A stretch of 64,000 nucleotides of DNA from Ophiosphaerella korrae (GCA_028456385.1 JALNQF010000018.1:342700-406699); one strand, 5' to 3'; numbered from the stretch's first letter, positions 11,889-22,317 are shown. Program-made: numbers and translations. Notes: a model not told the origin generated them from the sequence alone.

Positions 11889-12330
11889 TCCAAGATATCT
11901 GCCTGGCATTATCGTGCATCCGACCAAGCCCGGAGCTGTGGACGGCCGGCCAGAGTACCATACAGCTCAGATTGACACCTATGGCTTGACTGGTAATGCA
12001 AACACTTGTCGGCATGGCATTAGGCGTGGCGGAATCTGCACGATTTAGCGAAGAAAAGGAGAGTTGAGTTCATTGCCTCTGCCAATGAGAGCGGACAACG
12101 ATGACGAGCCCGAGGTCGCTTCAGTCGACACGTATTTGACCGCATTCATCTCAACTATGCAAAGCGAGCCTTTCACGGCTGATTCTGACCATGAAGAATC
12201 AGATTCAACGTTCGTAGACGAGCTGGCAATGACAGCACTACCGAAAAAACGCACAAAGGCGCGCCAGCTCGGCAGTAAGAAGCATAGGAGTAAGATTGGT
12301 GACATTCTTGTTGACGAGGACGATGAATAG
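11889..12330 (+). other. broken coding-like remnant with acidic C-terminus
   Basis: One frame reads from the hairpin through a Pro/Gly/His-rich segment to a TAG at 12046-12048, then continues in the same frame as an acidic, Ser/Thr-rich segment with KKRTKARQ and a DEDDE end at 12330. An intron 11993-12048 (GTAATG ... TTTAG, 56 nt) would remove the stop but shifts into a frame that ends soon after. No family recognised; probably a remnant, perhaps of the upstream zinc-finger gene. Confidence 0.25.
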
Positions 12331-14216
12331 CTGTGCGCGGATACACTCATTCATAATCGAGCCAACTCGAATCACAATCAACAGGTTACAGCCAGCAGAG
12401 CACGGTTGGCGTCAAGGACACCCCCCAACACCTCTCTCACCAACGAGGCGTATCAAACAGGCACAGGAAAAGACTTGCCGGAAGAGAGGGAGAGCAGTTG
12501 GCATCGGAAACATAGTTTGGAACACTTCGTTTACGCTTTTAGCTTACATTCAATTCACTCCGTGCTCTGCAACGCTTTAAGTGCTCTGACAAATCTAGAT
12601 AATATCTTCACATAGATGTTGATATCAACCAGAGCAAGATTAATGATATCCTCACTCAACATTAGCGAGGTTTTTCGTATGGTCTGACGAATTACTCCTT
12701 CAACATGTACTCCTTCTCGCTCCAGCTTCGACAGAGTATATTCGGCTTCGCCCCCGTGGCTATCATTCCGTTTCCTCTTTTGGCCTTAACTACAGATTAG
12801 TAACTCGATAACAATTCGGCCTTGCGCTTACCTCGATTGGGTGATTTTTGGGCCTGCACGTTCTCCAGATCTTCTTCCGTATCAGCAACGGATCAGATGT
12901 CGTAGCCTGTAGATGAAGGGACATCAGACTCTCAGCGCCCTCAATGTCGATTGCGGCGTCATGGCTCACAGTACGTGAGTCAAACTTGCTCGTGTCAGCG
13001 GTGTGGATGGAGCAACTCTGGTCAAGAGTACGAACCTCTCGTTCTTGGATACTTCTCCGCGGTGAGGACAGTTCTGTAGGCATTAGAAATGCGGAAACAG
13101 TGTCGGTGATCGGCTGGTTCATGGTAGGAGATGAAGAATTGTTTGGTGCGTTGAGTGGATCTCATACGACTACCTTTTATAACAAAACCCCCTGGCTGAA
13201 TGAGTACTGATAATACCGTAGCCTCAACAGCCCACCGATAAGCCTCCACATCATGCAACGACCGTAGGCGGTGGTGGAGATCCCTGAGCATGATTTCATG
13301 CGTCAAACTGCTCCCTGCTGCGCCGAGTGGCTTTACCAACAGCTTCGCGCAGGGGTGAGTAGTGTTCAAACATTGCTACTCATTGTTTACCGGCGTGTCG
13401 CGATTAATTGGCTAATAGTGTACCATCAAAGCATGCTCCACATCCTAGCAGGAGGCTGTGGGCAGGAGTATTGCTCATCTTTCAAAACATCTTCAGCTAC
13501 TTTAATGTCATCTCGGCTTCGTCATCTCAACCTCTCGTCATCACGACTCTACGGCTTACGGCAGTGTATATACCTCTTTACGGTCTAACCTCTGCCGCTT
13601 TTTCAACAATCTGACTCCCGTTGGGTCATCTTGTCGCTCAGCCTCTACTCGGTGATCGCCTTTCCCTACCGCTCTTTCTGTCAACACAAAAGTGCCCCAA
13701 CCTAACCTTCAGAGCTTGTTGTTTTGTAAGCGACTGTGTTGCCATTTTCCAATCAGTTGCTTAGTTGAAAAGTGGCCGAATTCAACCAGTCGCCGACACT
13801 GATTTTAGTTGAGCTTCTCTTTTCACATGTCACAATGGCTAAGACATAAGAGATGGGGAGAGAAAAATGGTCGCTGGCCGAAAGACTTTAACCACTACGA
13901 AGGAATTGTATTCCTACTAGCGCAAGTATTAATTTTGAATCCCAATTCCAGCTGTATTTCGCCATCTCAAGTAGCTTAGATTATAAATATTGTCTTATTG
14001 ATCCTATCTACTATCAATCAATGCCATCTTCTCTTGCGTGGGCTGAGGCACCCCAAAGCTTCAAAGTACGGAACTATAAACATATGGCTGGAACTCATTA
14101 CTTTCCGAGTTATATACTATACATATTTGATATTTAGAGCTAAAGAGGATTTATAGTGAAGTTAGATGGCTTTAGTCACATTTATATAGATTCTCAAATA
14201 TCGACACCTCACAATT
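12331..14216. other. intergenic, no gene supported
   Basis: Minus-strand frames at 13022-13369 and 12790-13122 could be joined across a GTAGTC...CAG gap. They lack an ATG for the first part and show no known motif. Otherwise nothing was recognised. Confidence 0.4.
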
Positions 14217-14621
14217 TTAATAGATTTTTCTTTCAGATCTATTAATATATAATAATCTCTTTCCCTTCTCTCCGAAGCATTTCCTGCCCTCCTTATCAGT
14301 CATAACAGGTCCCTGATATGCATGACCTTCACAATCAATTCTTTTACACTGAGAACCTGATACGGGATATTTAGTCATAATATTAGTGCCGTATTTTTTT
14401 CTTCTTTCCCATGTTTCCCCTTTCTCTAAAATATAGCATTTCTCGGCACATACTTTCTTTCCCCCTTGTATATGGCTACAACGATATTCTGGAAGAAAAT
14501 AATTGCTGTCGATCGTAACGGTATCTATTCGATCCTCTTTCTCCCAGCTGTCGAGATCTTTACTTTTGTCCAATTTCTTCCGTGCTCTTCCTAGCTCTCC
14601 TACTCCTTGGATGTAACTCAC
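14217..14621 (-). CDS. putative small Cys-containing hypothetical protein
   Basis: A 134-codon frame, Lys/Arg-rich at the start, with six Cys in the central and C-terminal part (RCSHI, VCAEKCYI, QCKRIDCEG, KCFGEKG). It begins at GTG, not ATG. Immediately upstream an ATG frame (from about 14705) reads through PILFFSGPPLK into GTGAGT, a good 5' splice site at that GTG, so the real gene may start there and be spliced to an acceptor I could not place. No signal peptide seen. No family recognised. Confidence 0.3.
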   Translation of the reverse strand: MSYIQGVGELGRARKKLDKSKDLDSWEKEDRIDTVTIDSNYFLPEYRCSHIQGGKKVCAEKCYILEKGETWERRKKYGTNIMTKYPVSGSQCKRIDCEGHAYQGPVMTDKEGRKCFGEKGKRLLYINRSERKIY

Positions 14622-14832
14622 GTTTGAGTGGTGGACCCGAGAAGAATAGTATGGGGTCGGATGTCGGCATACGTTTCTTCTCGCTCTTTGGATCCCAGTC
14701 CGTCACCATACCGGACTGCAAGTAGGTAAATTGGCGCGGTTTGGTATGTTAATGGATCGGCTTGTTTGCATACAGTAACTGCAGGATAGTCACAGCATAT
14801 GTCCTCGTAGCATAGCTATTATCTGCAAGAAT

Positions 14833-15241
14833 ATGCCTCTAATGACTTCGTGGGACCGAAATCAGGTACTGTGCGTATACTACCGGATGAATGTGCATGG
14901 ATGCCAAGGATGTTTGGGCGAGGGGAGACCAAAACCGGGACCCTATGCTATTGCTAGAGTGTACCATTATCAGGCGCCCAAGGAGGGTCCAAAACCAGGC
15001 CCTAGCCTGAGCATACCGAAGCGAGCAACGATTCGCCCAATCGTGCATCTCTTCCCGTCACTGCCAGAAGTTTAAACACAAATGCACAAATAACTTAACT
15101 TCGTAACTTAGACTATACAGGTTCTTGGTTATCATAAGAGGTATCAATTTAACAAATTCTGGTCTATCTGTGCTACATCTTATTTAGAGAGGGTTTGGTT
15201 TATATGCAGGACAATTCCGATAGTCCGGAACGCATATACCG
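14833..15241. other. mostly non-coding; weak Myb-like segment
   Basis: The plus strand around 14851-14980 reads WDRNQVLCVYY ... AIARVYH, faintly like a degenerate Myb-type repeat. It is not strong enough for a gene call by itself. See the better Myb-like remnant that follows. Confidence 0.2.
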
Positions 15242-15379
15242 TGGTTGAAGCCGGACGAACTGCGGTTGCTTGCATACAAGAAAGATATGAATATGGAGTG
15301 GAGGGATATATTTAAACTCTTCCCAGATCGAACCCCAGGCGCAGTGCGGACACGCTGGCACATGCTACAAGGGAAATGA
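15242..15379 (+). pseudogene. Myb/SANT-like DNA-binding domain remnant
   Basis: One frame codes 45 residues up to TGA at 15377-15379 with Trp at positions 1, 20 and 39, the regular 19-residue tryptophan spacing of a Myb repeat. It also has the helix-3-like stretch RTPGAVRTRWHML. An in-frame TAG lies about 10 codons upstream, and after the TGA the same frame runs about 22 more codons to another stop. No start codon or splice context was found, so this looks like an exon remnant of a Myb-like transcription-factor or transposon-related gene. It is too short to appear in a long-ORF listing. Confidence 0.5.
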
Positions 15380-16081
15380 TCCGTCGATACCACCGACCTC
15401 CTTGGCTTACCAGCGACGAACACAGATGAACAGGTGCAGGATATGTAAGAAGTTACTTGCCTTAGTTGGTACGTTGCCGCTCGTGTGGGGAAGGAGACCC
15501 CTTGCGGTTCTGCCCAGACACTTCCGAAAACCCAATCGTCACAATGAGGTACTCATAATACCAAACTCCCCAACTCGATCTTATTGAGACATCTGCATCG
15601 GACCTATGGACTTTAGGGGCCGGTGCCGCGACGACATCAAGCTGCTACTCGAGAAGGCCTTGCACTACTCCGTGATTTCTTGACGGAAGGGTATTTTGAT
15701 AAAGTTTGTTTAAATACACGAGCTCAACATATGACCAAACAAAGTACGCACGCAACCAAACATTAGGAAACTCGCAGTCCTACATGCCAACACGTCAAAT
15801 GTTCAATGCGCTGGCGGTGGCCAAGCCCCTACATCATGCCCATACAAGCAACCCAAATAAAGTATGAAAGCAACTTTGGTACAGTATTGAGCTCATTCAC
15901 GAAGGACGAGATATGATGATCAAGTGGGCGTGTAAACGGAGCTCATCACAACTCAGGAAAACCCCTTACATTGTACACAATGAGGCTGGTCGCACAAGTA
16001 TCGGCATCTACAATGTTCCACTTGATCATCAAGAAATCAAGAGTTGGTTAAGACCAATTATTCTCAATGGAGCACTCACTG
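15380..16081. other. no gene recognised
   Basis: About 700 bp between the Myb-like remnant and the 3' end of the minus-strand Cys-rich gene. Plus-strand frame 15913-16209 is antisense in its second half and has no motif. Confidence 0.4.
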
Positions 16082-16471
16082 CTAAGAATACGTGCATCTG
16101 GTGCAAACCCAATGATCACACCTCCCACGTCCACCTGGAGGTCCTAAACATCCATCCATTCTGTTACCAACGTCACCACATCGACAACAGGTCCAACCAT
16201 TCCGCTTGAGATCTTCGAGATAGCAAGCTGTACGGCCACATAAGCCGTGGTCGGAAACAGCTATTGTCGCCCTTTGGTTGTTGTGGCACATCGACCATTG
16301 TTGCGTAGCGCGGTTGTAAGTAGTCTCATCGCAGTATCCAGCTTCGCCATATCCCCTATGGCCGCATCGATACTGCTTGTAACAACGACGGCACACGCAG
16401 TTGGCACTTCCGAACAGCGAGACGGAGCGTGGAGAAAAGAGGATATCTGGTCGCCTATTAAGAATAGGCAC
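16082..16471 (-). CDS. Cys-rich zinc-binding-type mini-protein (fungal hypothetical)
   Basis: At least 129 codons, stop at 16082. Cys pairs run through the whole protein: CVCRRCYKQYRCGH near the N-terminus, MCHNN and CGRTACYLEDL centrally, and GWTCCRCGD ... CDHWVCTRC at the end. The order of Cys/His pairs suggests two metal-binding clusters. The GWTCCxCG ... CxxC pattern recurs in small uncharacterised ascomycete proteins (from memory). The first usable codon in frame is GTG; no upstream ATG lies in frame, so the true start is probably in an upstream exon or at the internal Met of MCHNN. A TATTTATAAA box at about 16812 lies upstream on this strand. Function unknown. Confidence 0.55.
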   Translation of the reverse strand: MPILNRRPDILFSPRSVSLFGSANCVCRRCYKQYRCGHRGYGEAGYCDETTYNRATQQWSMCHNNQRATIAVSDHGLCGRTACYLEDLKRNGWTCCRCGDVGNRMDGCLGPPGGRGRCDHWVCTRCTYS

Positions 16472-17151
16472 TTTAAAGTAGAGTATGAAAGACGAATGAA
16501 ATACTGCATCTTGTCTGAGGATTCCAGCAACCTTTTATCTTCGTCTTGTGATTATAGAAGCGCTGCTCTTTTCATGGTCTGGGGTATCAGCCACTCTGAA
16601 ACCAGTCCTGGCGGTGCCTATGCATTTTTAATACTCGAAGGAAAGATTTTGACCAATCCTAAGAGAAAAGCATTCAACAAATGCAGCAGCCATATCTATA
16701 CAGGCGTATAGGAAGGTGGATTATTTCAAATTGGTACTAACGTCGGGCACCGAAGATGTTCTACTAGGTGAAGGAAGTTTGAAATGGAACTGAAGGAGGA
16801 GGCACAGCACTGGCTATTTATAAACTCGCCCGTCTTTTTCTTATGGTCGGCGCTTGTGATGAGAAAATCGTACCTGCTACGCTTCACGCGCTATGGCGCA
16901 GTTTGGCGTTTGAAGGTTGTCTCAGATGATCCAATCTTTCTTCCAAATGCGACAGTGTGAAGGTCCTGGCACGTGTCTAAATACAGATCCATATTGTTGA
17001 AGCTGAGCTATGTAAGCCATCTCATCTCGGAGATGTTACTACCGCTCCAGCAGCAAGTATCATTATACCGCATTAGACGGAGAATTTTGCGGACAATAAT
17101 TTGCAATAAAAAACTAAATTGAAACTATGCTACAGATCTATCAGCTAAGGC
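16472..17151. other. intergenic; TATA-like box at about 16812
   Basis: 680 bp between two minus-strand genes. It contains TATTTATAAA near 16812-16821 (a TATA-type sequence on either strand) that could serve the Cys-rich gene to its left. Nothing else was recognised. Confidence 0.4.
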
Positions 17152-18174
17152 TTAGCAACGCGCCTCAATCCCGAGATATTCCAGTATTTTGGCTAGGCCT
17201 TGCAAGTCTCCTTGTACTGTCCCTGCTATCTTTTTCTCTACCCAGCCTTCTGTGCATCCACCTCCGAAATCGATAATCCACGCATCTTTATTGACGTCAA
17301 TTAAGACGTTGTCTGGCTTCACATCTCCCCAAATAATGCCAGCCTCGTGTAAACTTTTCAGTGTATGTGTGATTTGATTTGCCCACTGCTGCCGGAAATA
17401 GCTCGGCGTGTCAGATTTCACAGCGCATCCTAAGGTTACGTTCCGACAATCGATATAGGAAAGTAATAGCCCATAGACCAGGCCGCTGTTGTCATCCTGT
17501 ACAAGACTATAAAGCCGAGAAATACGTAAATGTTGTTCTAGCCCAGCCTCTCCTATGCTCTTGTAGTTGCTGAGCTCGACTCGCGCGGATCCAGTATCTC
17601 CCGAATAATACGCTTTGAAGAAGCAGGTCGTCTTTCCATCGACAAGTACCTTCGTTGGAGCACGAGACAGTGCCTCTTCGGGATAGTCGTCGCAAAGTTG
17701 GACCTGCCGTGGGTGGAATGATGGCCATGGCGAACAAAGTTCCTGGGACAGGCGAACTCCATAGGGAAGTTGTTCGGATTGGACTTGGCTGTTCGGAAAG
17801 GGTACAAGCTCTCCTTTGACAGCGCGCAAAGTATATTCCACAGTATCCGGGAAGAGGTGCTCTTGTAGGGTGGGCTTCTGGTATCCGACCAGAGGTGGCA
17901 CGTTCCGGAATATTGGTAAAAAAGGCTCGAGAACCCAGTCATAGAAATCATCGACAGTCAGGCCATCTAGTTCGAAGGCCTCTGCAACTTGAAGGTAGTG
18001 GATATACCTTTCCTTGATGGAGGGCGATTCCTCGAAGTTATCAGCCGAAAGGGCGATGTGGAAGCGCTTGCCGTTGCACATGACCGTCAACTCAGACTCG
18101 GCGTCATGGTCGCTGAAGAGGAAGTCGACGACGGAATAACACGGCCGCCCATCCATATTGGGGTGGGAAACCAT
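17152..18174 (-). CDS. protein-kinase-like protein (small fungal kinase family)
   Basis: Single-exon, 340 aa, ATG at 18174. The N-terminal half (about 1-170) is unrecognised. A compact kinase-like fold follows, with a possible ATP-binding Lys in CFFKAYY (about residue 188). The catalytic loop is HEAGIIWGDVKPDNVLI (about 280-296), in which the Asp, Lys and Asn of the HRDxKxxN motif are kept while Arg is replaced. The metal-binding loop is WIIDFGGG (about 303-310). The activation segment and C-lobe are very short, and the protein ends about 30 residues later, so it is minimal compared with typical kinases (C-lobe about 150 aa). The frame is intact, unlike its neighbours on both sides. Probably a Ser/Thr kinase or pseudokinase of unknown substrate. 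Confidence 0.8.
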   Translation of the reverse strand: MVSHPNMDGRPCYSVVDFLFSDHDAESELTVMCNGKRFHIALSADNFEESPSIKERYIHYLQVAEAFELDGLTVDDFYDWVLEPFLPIFRNVPPLVGYQKPTLQEHLFPDTVEYTLRAVKGELVPFPNSQVQSEQLPYGVRLSQELCSPWPSFHPRQVQLCDDYPEEALSRAPTKVLVDGKTTCFFKAYYSGDTGSARVELSNYKSIGEAGLEQHLRISRLYSLVQDDNSGLVYGLLLSYIDCRNVTLGCAVKSDTPSYFRQQWANQITHTLKSLHEAGIIWGDVKPDNVLIDVNKDAWIIDFGGGCTEGWVEKKIAGTVQGDLQGLAKILEYLGIEARC

Positions 18175-18784
18175 TTAAGCATCCAGGGGATGGTAATAAG
18201 AAAGAGGTGGCAGGAGGTGTGAGAGAGTGTAGCAGCTTGTTGGATAGAGGTCTGTTGATTTTATGAGGGCGGCTCGGTGCTTCAGTTTCCTGGGGGCGGA
18301 GTAAGCGAAGGTGCCTCACGATTTGGCCACTAGCCAGGCTCGTTCATTTCTGCCTGGTGCACCCTTCTCTGCCTCTTCACCACCCTCCGCTGCCATCTCT
18401 GATGGGTCGGGATTGCTCCCTTCAACAAACTCTACACCACAACGCCAAACATCTTAAGAGATAACACTCACAACCCAGCCGTAATTTCGGGACTTAGAGC
18501 AGTATATATCTGCTTCTGTATGTTGTAGTCTTCTAAAAATGAAACAATGGTTAGTTAAATAACGTAATGAAACTGTTCCTATTCACAACAATAATTATTA
18601 AGGCAAGAGTACTTCATCCTCCGTTCAACTAGTATTCAATAAATCTTTAAAATGCTATGTAACTCTGACGAAAGTATTAGATAGAGCGAGGTTATAAATT
18701 TTTTGGTCGACAGATGTCATGGCTCTATCGTCTTATCTCATCACAATTCTCCATCTCAGGCATATGCTATGCTATTCGAGCTAC
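18175..18784. other. intergenic, promoter side of the kinase-like gene
   Basis: 610 bp between the kinase-like start and the 3' end of the methyltransferase pseudogene. It becomes AT-rich after 18530. No gene recognised. Confidence 0.45.
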
Positions 18785-19750
18785 TCAAGCTGCAGGCTTG
18801 TGTGCCTATACTACAGCTGGGGGATAAAGCCCACCCTTTCAAGTTAATTCCTTCTTCAGATCGTCGGACAGGCTGTCGATTTTCTCAGGCGGCAGGTCTA
18901 CAGATCCAGCGGGCAAGGCTAGAAAAATGTTTAGCGCAATTCGACAACATCATAGCCGCTGCACGGAGGATCAAAAAACTTACTCTTGACGAATGTAGAC
19001 AAACCTTTGGCTGCAATTATGGTAGCATACACATCTTGCTTGCCGAGATTTGGATCGGGGTTCATAGCGCCATACCTGGTGTTGAACACCTTGCTATGCA
19101 CGTCGACAAAGCCAGTAGATTTGAGTTATGCAGGCAGTTTGCTGGTGAGCTCTAGGCTGCCGCCTATAGCGTTGAACACTCCTTCTATTACTTTGACGAG
19201 GTTGTACATCGCCTCACTATCCTCCTCGGGAAGCACATTGGTGGCCTTGATGAGTTAGATCTAACCTCCGTGCTTTACAAGAGCGGATAAGGTGGTTACT
19301 GCCTGTTGTTGGCCAGCAGCAGCAAGAGCGAGACGCTGATGGACAAAGTCGAAACTCTAATGCTATTCATCGGGCTATAGTTTGTTGATATCCTGAGCTT
19401 GATATAACTAGCTAGGGGGAGATTGTGCGGGGAATAGAATGGGATCAATCTCCGCGCCAACAAACTGGTGCTGTACAGGCGCAGTCGAAGCGGCAAGATC
19501 CCGGATCTATGTGCTATGTAGCAGGGCTTTGGGTTTGTGTGTGGGGGCCGAAAATAATATGGAGGTTTGCCTTTTTCAACACAATCAACTTACCGTCAGC
19601 GGTAGCCGAATCTAGAATTCGGAGCGGAGTGCTTGAGGCAATGGATGTCATGACTAGCTCTCTCATTGTATCTTTGATGACACCGCGTTGATTGGCCAAT
19701 CGGTCAACCTCAGTCTCTCGCTGGAGTGGTTATTCCAGTTTTTTCTGCAT
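18785..19750 (-). pseudogene. SAM-dependent methyltransferase, RIP-like decay
   Basis: Reading the minus strand from ATG at 19750 gives a fungal class-I methyltransferase. ANQRGVIKDTM precedes motif I (ILDSATADG, with a donor GTAAGT just after). Then come GAEIDPILFP, FDFVHQRLA, a GG segment, TNVLPEEDSEAMYNLVKV, GFVDVHSKVFNTRYG and, after a second intron, DLPPEKIDSLSDDL and a C-terminal KGGLYPPAVV. At least nine in-frame stops interrupt it: several TAG (around PDE, before SFDF, after GG and after PAVV), positions where family members carry Trp, plus TAA/TGA. TGG->TAG and CAA->TAA are what RIP or another C-to-T process produces. Introns near the motif I region no longer join in phase. Natural substrate unknown; such genes are common in secondary-metabolite clusters. 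Confidence 0.8.
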
Positions 19751-20024
19751 GTTTTTGATGTTAGAGAGCTTGAAATTAGGGGTGAGGTGCAGAGTAGAAG
19801 AAAGAGCCTTCTAAGTACAGTGCTGTGGTGAGTGCGACTAACTGGTCTTGATATAGATGCATAGGTACATGTCAGGCAGCCAACAGTTGTTAGAACTTTC
19901 CTACAGTCACCCAAAATAGATTTCCCAGTCAATAATGGAGCTGGTAGGTAGTTGTAGTGAGACAGATGTAAGGGAGAGGCATTGGTCTCAGGAAATTGGA
20001 AAACAGCATCACTGTGCTATCTGC
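19751..20024. other. no gene recognised
   Basis: Short AT-rich gap between two decayed methyltransferase-like remnants on the same strand. No feature seen. Confidence 0.35.
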
Positions 20025-20365
20025 CTACCCAGTACCTAATTTTACATGGTCAATTAACTCCCAACCAAGTCGAAGCACTGATAGACCTTGCTCATCTCCT
20101 ATATACATATTAGCTAGCTTGGATCGGCTATTTACTTTACTCAATAACCCTTTCCAATTACCTATTGACCGCTCTCTCAAATTGTGTGACAAAGTCATGG
20201 CCGAGTCCATATATCTATGATACTGTTATTAGCCAACAGAACTGATTTCTAAGGGCTGCTCATTAGTCCTGCTTGTTGTATGCCAAGGTGTAGTCAATAG
20301 TAAGGCGGTTGGGTTAGCTACGGTCACAACGAGTCAAAAGCGATACCTAAACCACCACCAACAGC
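20025..20365 (-). pseudogene. probable O-methyltransferase remnant (motif I and C-terminus)
   Basis: On the minus strand AVGGGLGIAFDSL (about 20365-20325) resembles the glycine-rich SAM-binding motif of fungal O-methyltransferases and is followed by TGA and TAG. Further down, 20210-20025 reads RSIGNWKGLLSKVNSRSKL ... LSVLRLGWE, resembling the conserved C-terminal block of that family (DW..LL..AD.RF ... iev.W). The expected segment between them is missing or out of frame. Weak but two-part evidence. Confidence 0.38.
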
Positions 20366-21258
20366 TTACTAGATTCCGCGAATTGACTTATTTAATCATA
20401 ATACCAGGCGCTAATAAGCCTCCGCCCATCGCGATACCATAATGCAACACCCACTCTCTACCACTTGGATTCCTCAACATATGTTGGGGGCTGAGCGTAC
20501 CAAGGAGTCGACTAATTCCTTACTACTTCTACGACATAGACATTTGCTCACGATAGAGTTTAGTACTATCGCCACCTCCGCGGGCTAATTTTGTGTGCTG
20601 ATAGTAGTTCGAGCCTGCAGTTAACAGCATAGTCTAAAGACGCGCTACCGAACCTCCGCGCCGTTGCAAACGCGGATATACGCTGGGTAAATATTGGTTC
20701 TGGTTCATACTGAGTGCTAATATATGCTGTATACCTAAACTCGTTGCAAAAGAAACTGCTGCGATAACTTAGGTGAAGAAGAGGGGGCGCTCGAGCAGTT
20801 TAAGCAGTTTTTGAGCACCTTCCTCATTATGAAGCTTAGTAAGAACGTCTAGAAGTGCATGATCGCGGAGGCGCAAGGCAGTAAACCAACCGAGATTGTA
20901 AGTACTGGTGGTTGTGAGAGATTAAACCTCGGCGTGGGGTAACCTAGGTAACCTTGGAATCTGTGGTGATGAGGATGATATGGCTGCTTTGTGCTGTGAT
21001 TGGATCGCAAGAATTCGCGAAAGACGGCGCCCAAGAAGTTTAATCACCTTGTTTACGCCACTCCATCAACCTCCAGCCACTGAGATCTTCGAACAGCAAT
21101 AGATAGCTAATGAACACAACATGCAACCCCTTTACGTGTTAAACAGCTGAGTATGGCTTTCGCCATGCAGTCGTTTGATCTAAAGGGGAGGGAATCCCAT
21201 TCCTGGGTTTTCGCACTTCGCATCCCACCCTCAGCGCACGTATTTTTTTCGCGTCACA
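20366..21258. other. no gene recognised
   Basis: About 0.9 kb; may hold further eroded pieces of the O-methyltransferase (minus) and the promoter of the peroxygenase (plus). No intact frame or known motif was found. Confidence 0.35.
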
Positions 21259-22317
21259 ATGAATATAGCATTCATTGCGTTTGCATCCTTGAGTGTCGGC
21301 ATCGCGTCTGGCAATTTGCTAGGGCTGCCACTGGATATAGCTGGCCTACTCACGTCCTTGGCACCAGCTCCTGGTGACGATGCTCGATTCACGTCGTTCA
21401 CTCCTCCAGGTCTGTACGATGGTATATTCACACTGAAGTTCGTGCCTCAAATTCGCGCTGATTGGATTCTAGTTCGATCACCTTGCCCTGCACTTAATGG
21501 TATAAAAATAATCGGCCAACCTATGTCCAATGATGCTAATCTGCGTTCATATAGCGCTGGCAAACCATGGCTTCCTCAATCACGACGGCCGCAACATGAC
21601 AATTCCTCATCTAGTCAAAGGATTATCAGAAGGGCTGAATGTCGGCGCCGAAGTTACTGTTGCTCTAAGTGGCGCTGCTCTAGCCACTTCACCAAATCCA
21701 GGGAGTGGTTCGTTCGATTTGAACGACCTCATTGCCATTGAACACGATGCTAGCATGTCTCGTAAAGATGCTGCGTTTGGAAGTGCTGAACAATTTGATA
21801 GCGTCAGTTGGGAACAGTATCTACGAACGTTTGACGGGAAGACAATGACCGACGTTCCTACAGCGTCAAAAGCAAAGTTTGCAAGGTTCAACGATAGTTT
21901 GACTCACAATCCCGCTTTCAAGTATGGTGCGCGCGAAGTGGTTCTCTCTTATGGAGAGAATGCTCTATATATCCAGGCCATGGGTGGCCTCGTATCCGGC
22001 AAAGCGAAACTTAGTTACGTTCGCAGCCTTTTCGAGCAGGAAAAGCTGCCGTATGATTTGGGGTGGAGACCTAGCGCGGCGCCGATAACGCTGGCTTCTG
22101 TGGGTGCAATGATAGTACAACTGATCGTCTCCGGCCCTCAGCCAGTACCTGAGGCAGGGGTGGTTGTGGCGTAAGTCTCCCATTCGATTTTTTGTGTATG
22201 AAAACCACTGACACACCGCTCAGTGACACTTACAAGACCACTTTAGTCTCATTTGCGGGCGGTTCAAAGATCTTGGCAAGTCTTACCGAAGGTATTAGCT
22301 CGATACTTGGGTTGTGA
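21259..22317 (+). CDS. unspecific peroxygenase / heme-thiolate (chloroperoxidase-like) peroxidase
   Basis: Secreted heme-thiolate enzyme that uses H2O2 to oxygenate organic substrates. It starts with a signal peptide (about 18 residues, ending GIASG). The heme Cys is in the PCP motif (SPCPALNALANHG, split by an intron), followed by the Mg/acid-base motif EHDASMSRKD. Inferred exons: 21259-21409, 21473-21499, 21555-22170, 22224-22317, giving 295 aa, the size of short-type UPOs. The first intron (21410-21472, 63 nt, GTCTGT...TCTAG) is a multiple of three, so reading through it would add 21 residues; removing it gives the family-like TPPVRSPCP. The frame is intact to TGA at 22315. It is flanked by repeats rather than genes of one pathway. 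Confidence 0.85.

Noticed and set aside
12790..13369. Possible two-exon minus-strand gene
   Set aside because: First part lacks ATG, splice sites are weak, and no motif or composition supports coding.
17290..17300. TGACGTCA-like site in TTGACGTCAA
   Set aside because: Lies inside the kinase-like coding sequence; no promoter context.
18703..19155. 150-codon plus-strand frame
   Set aside because: It is antisense to the methyltransferase pseudogene; conserved family blocks are on the minus strand.
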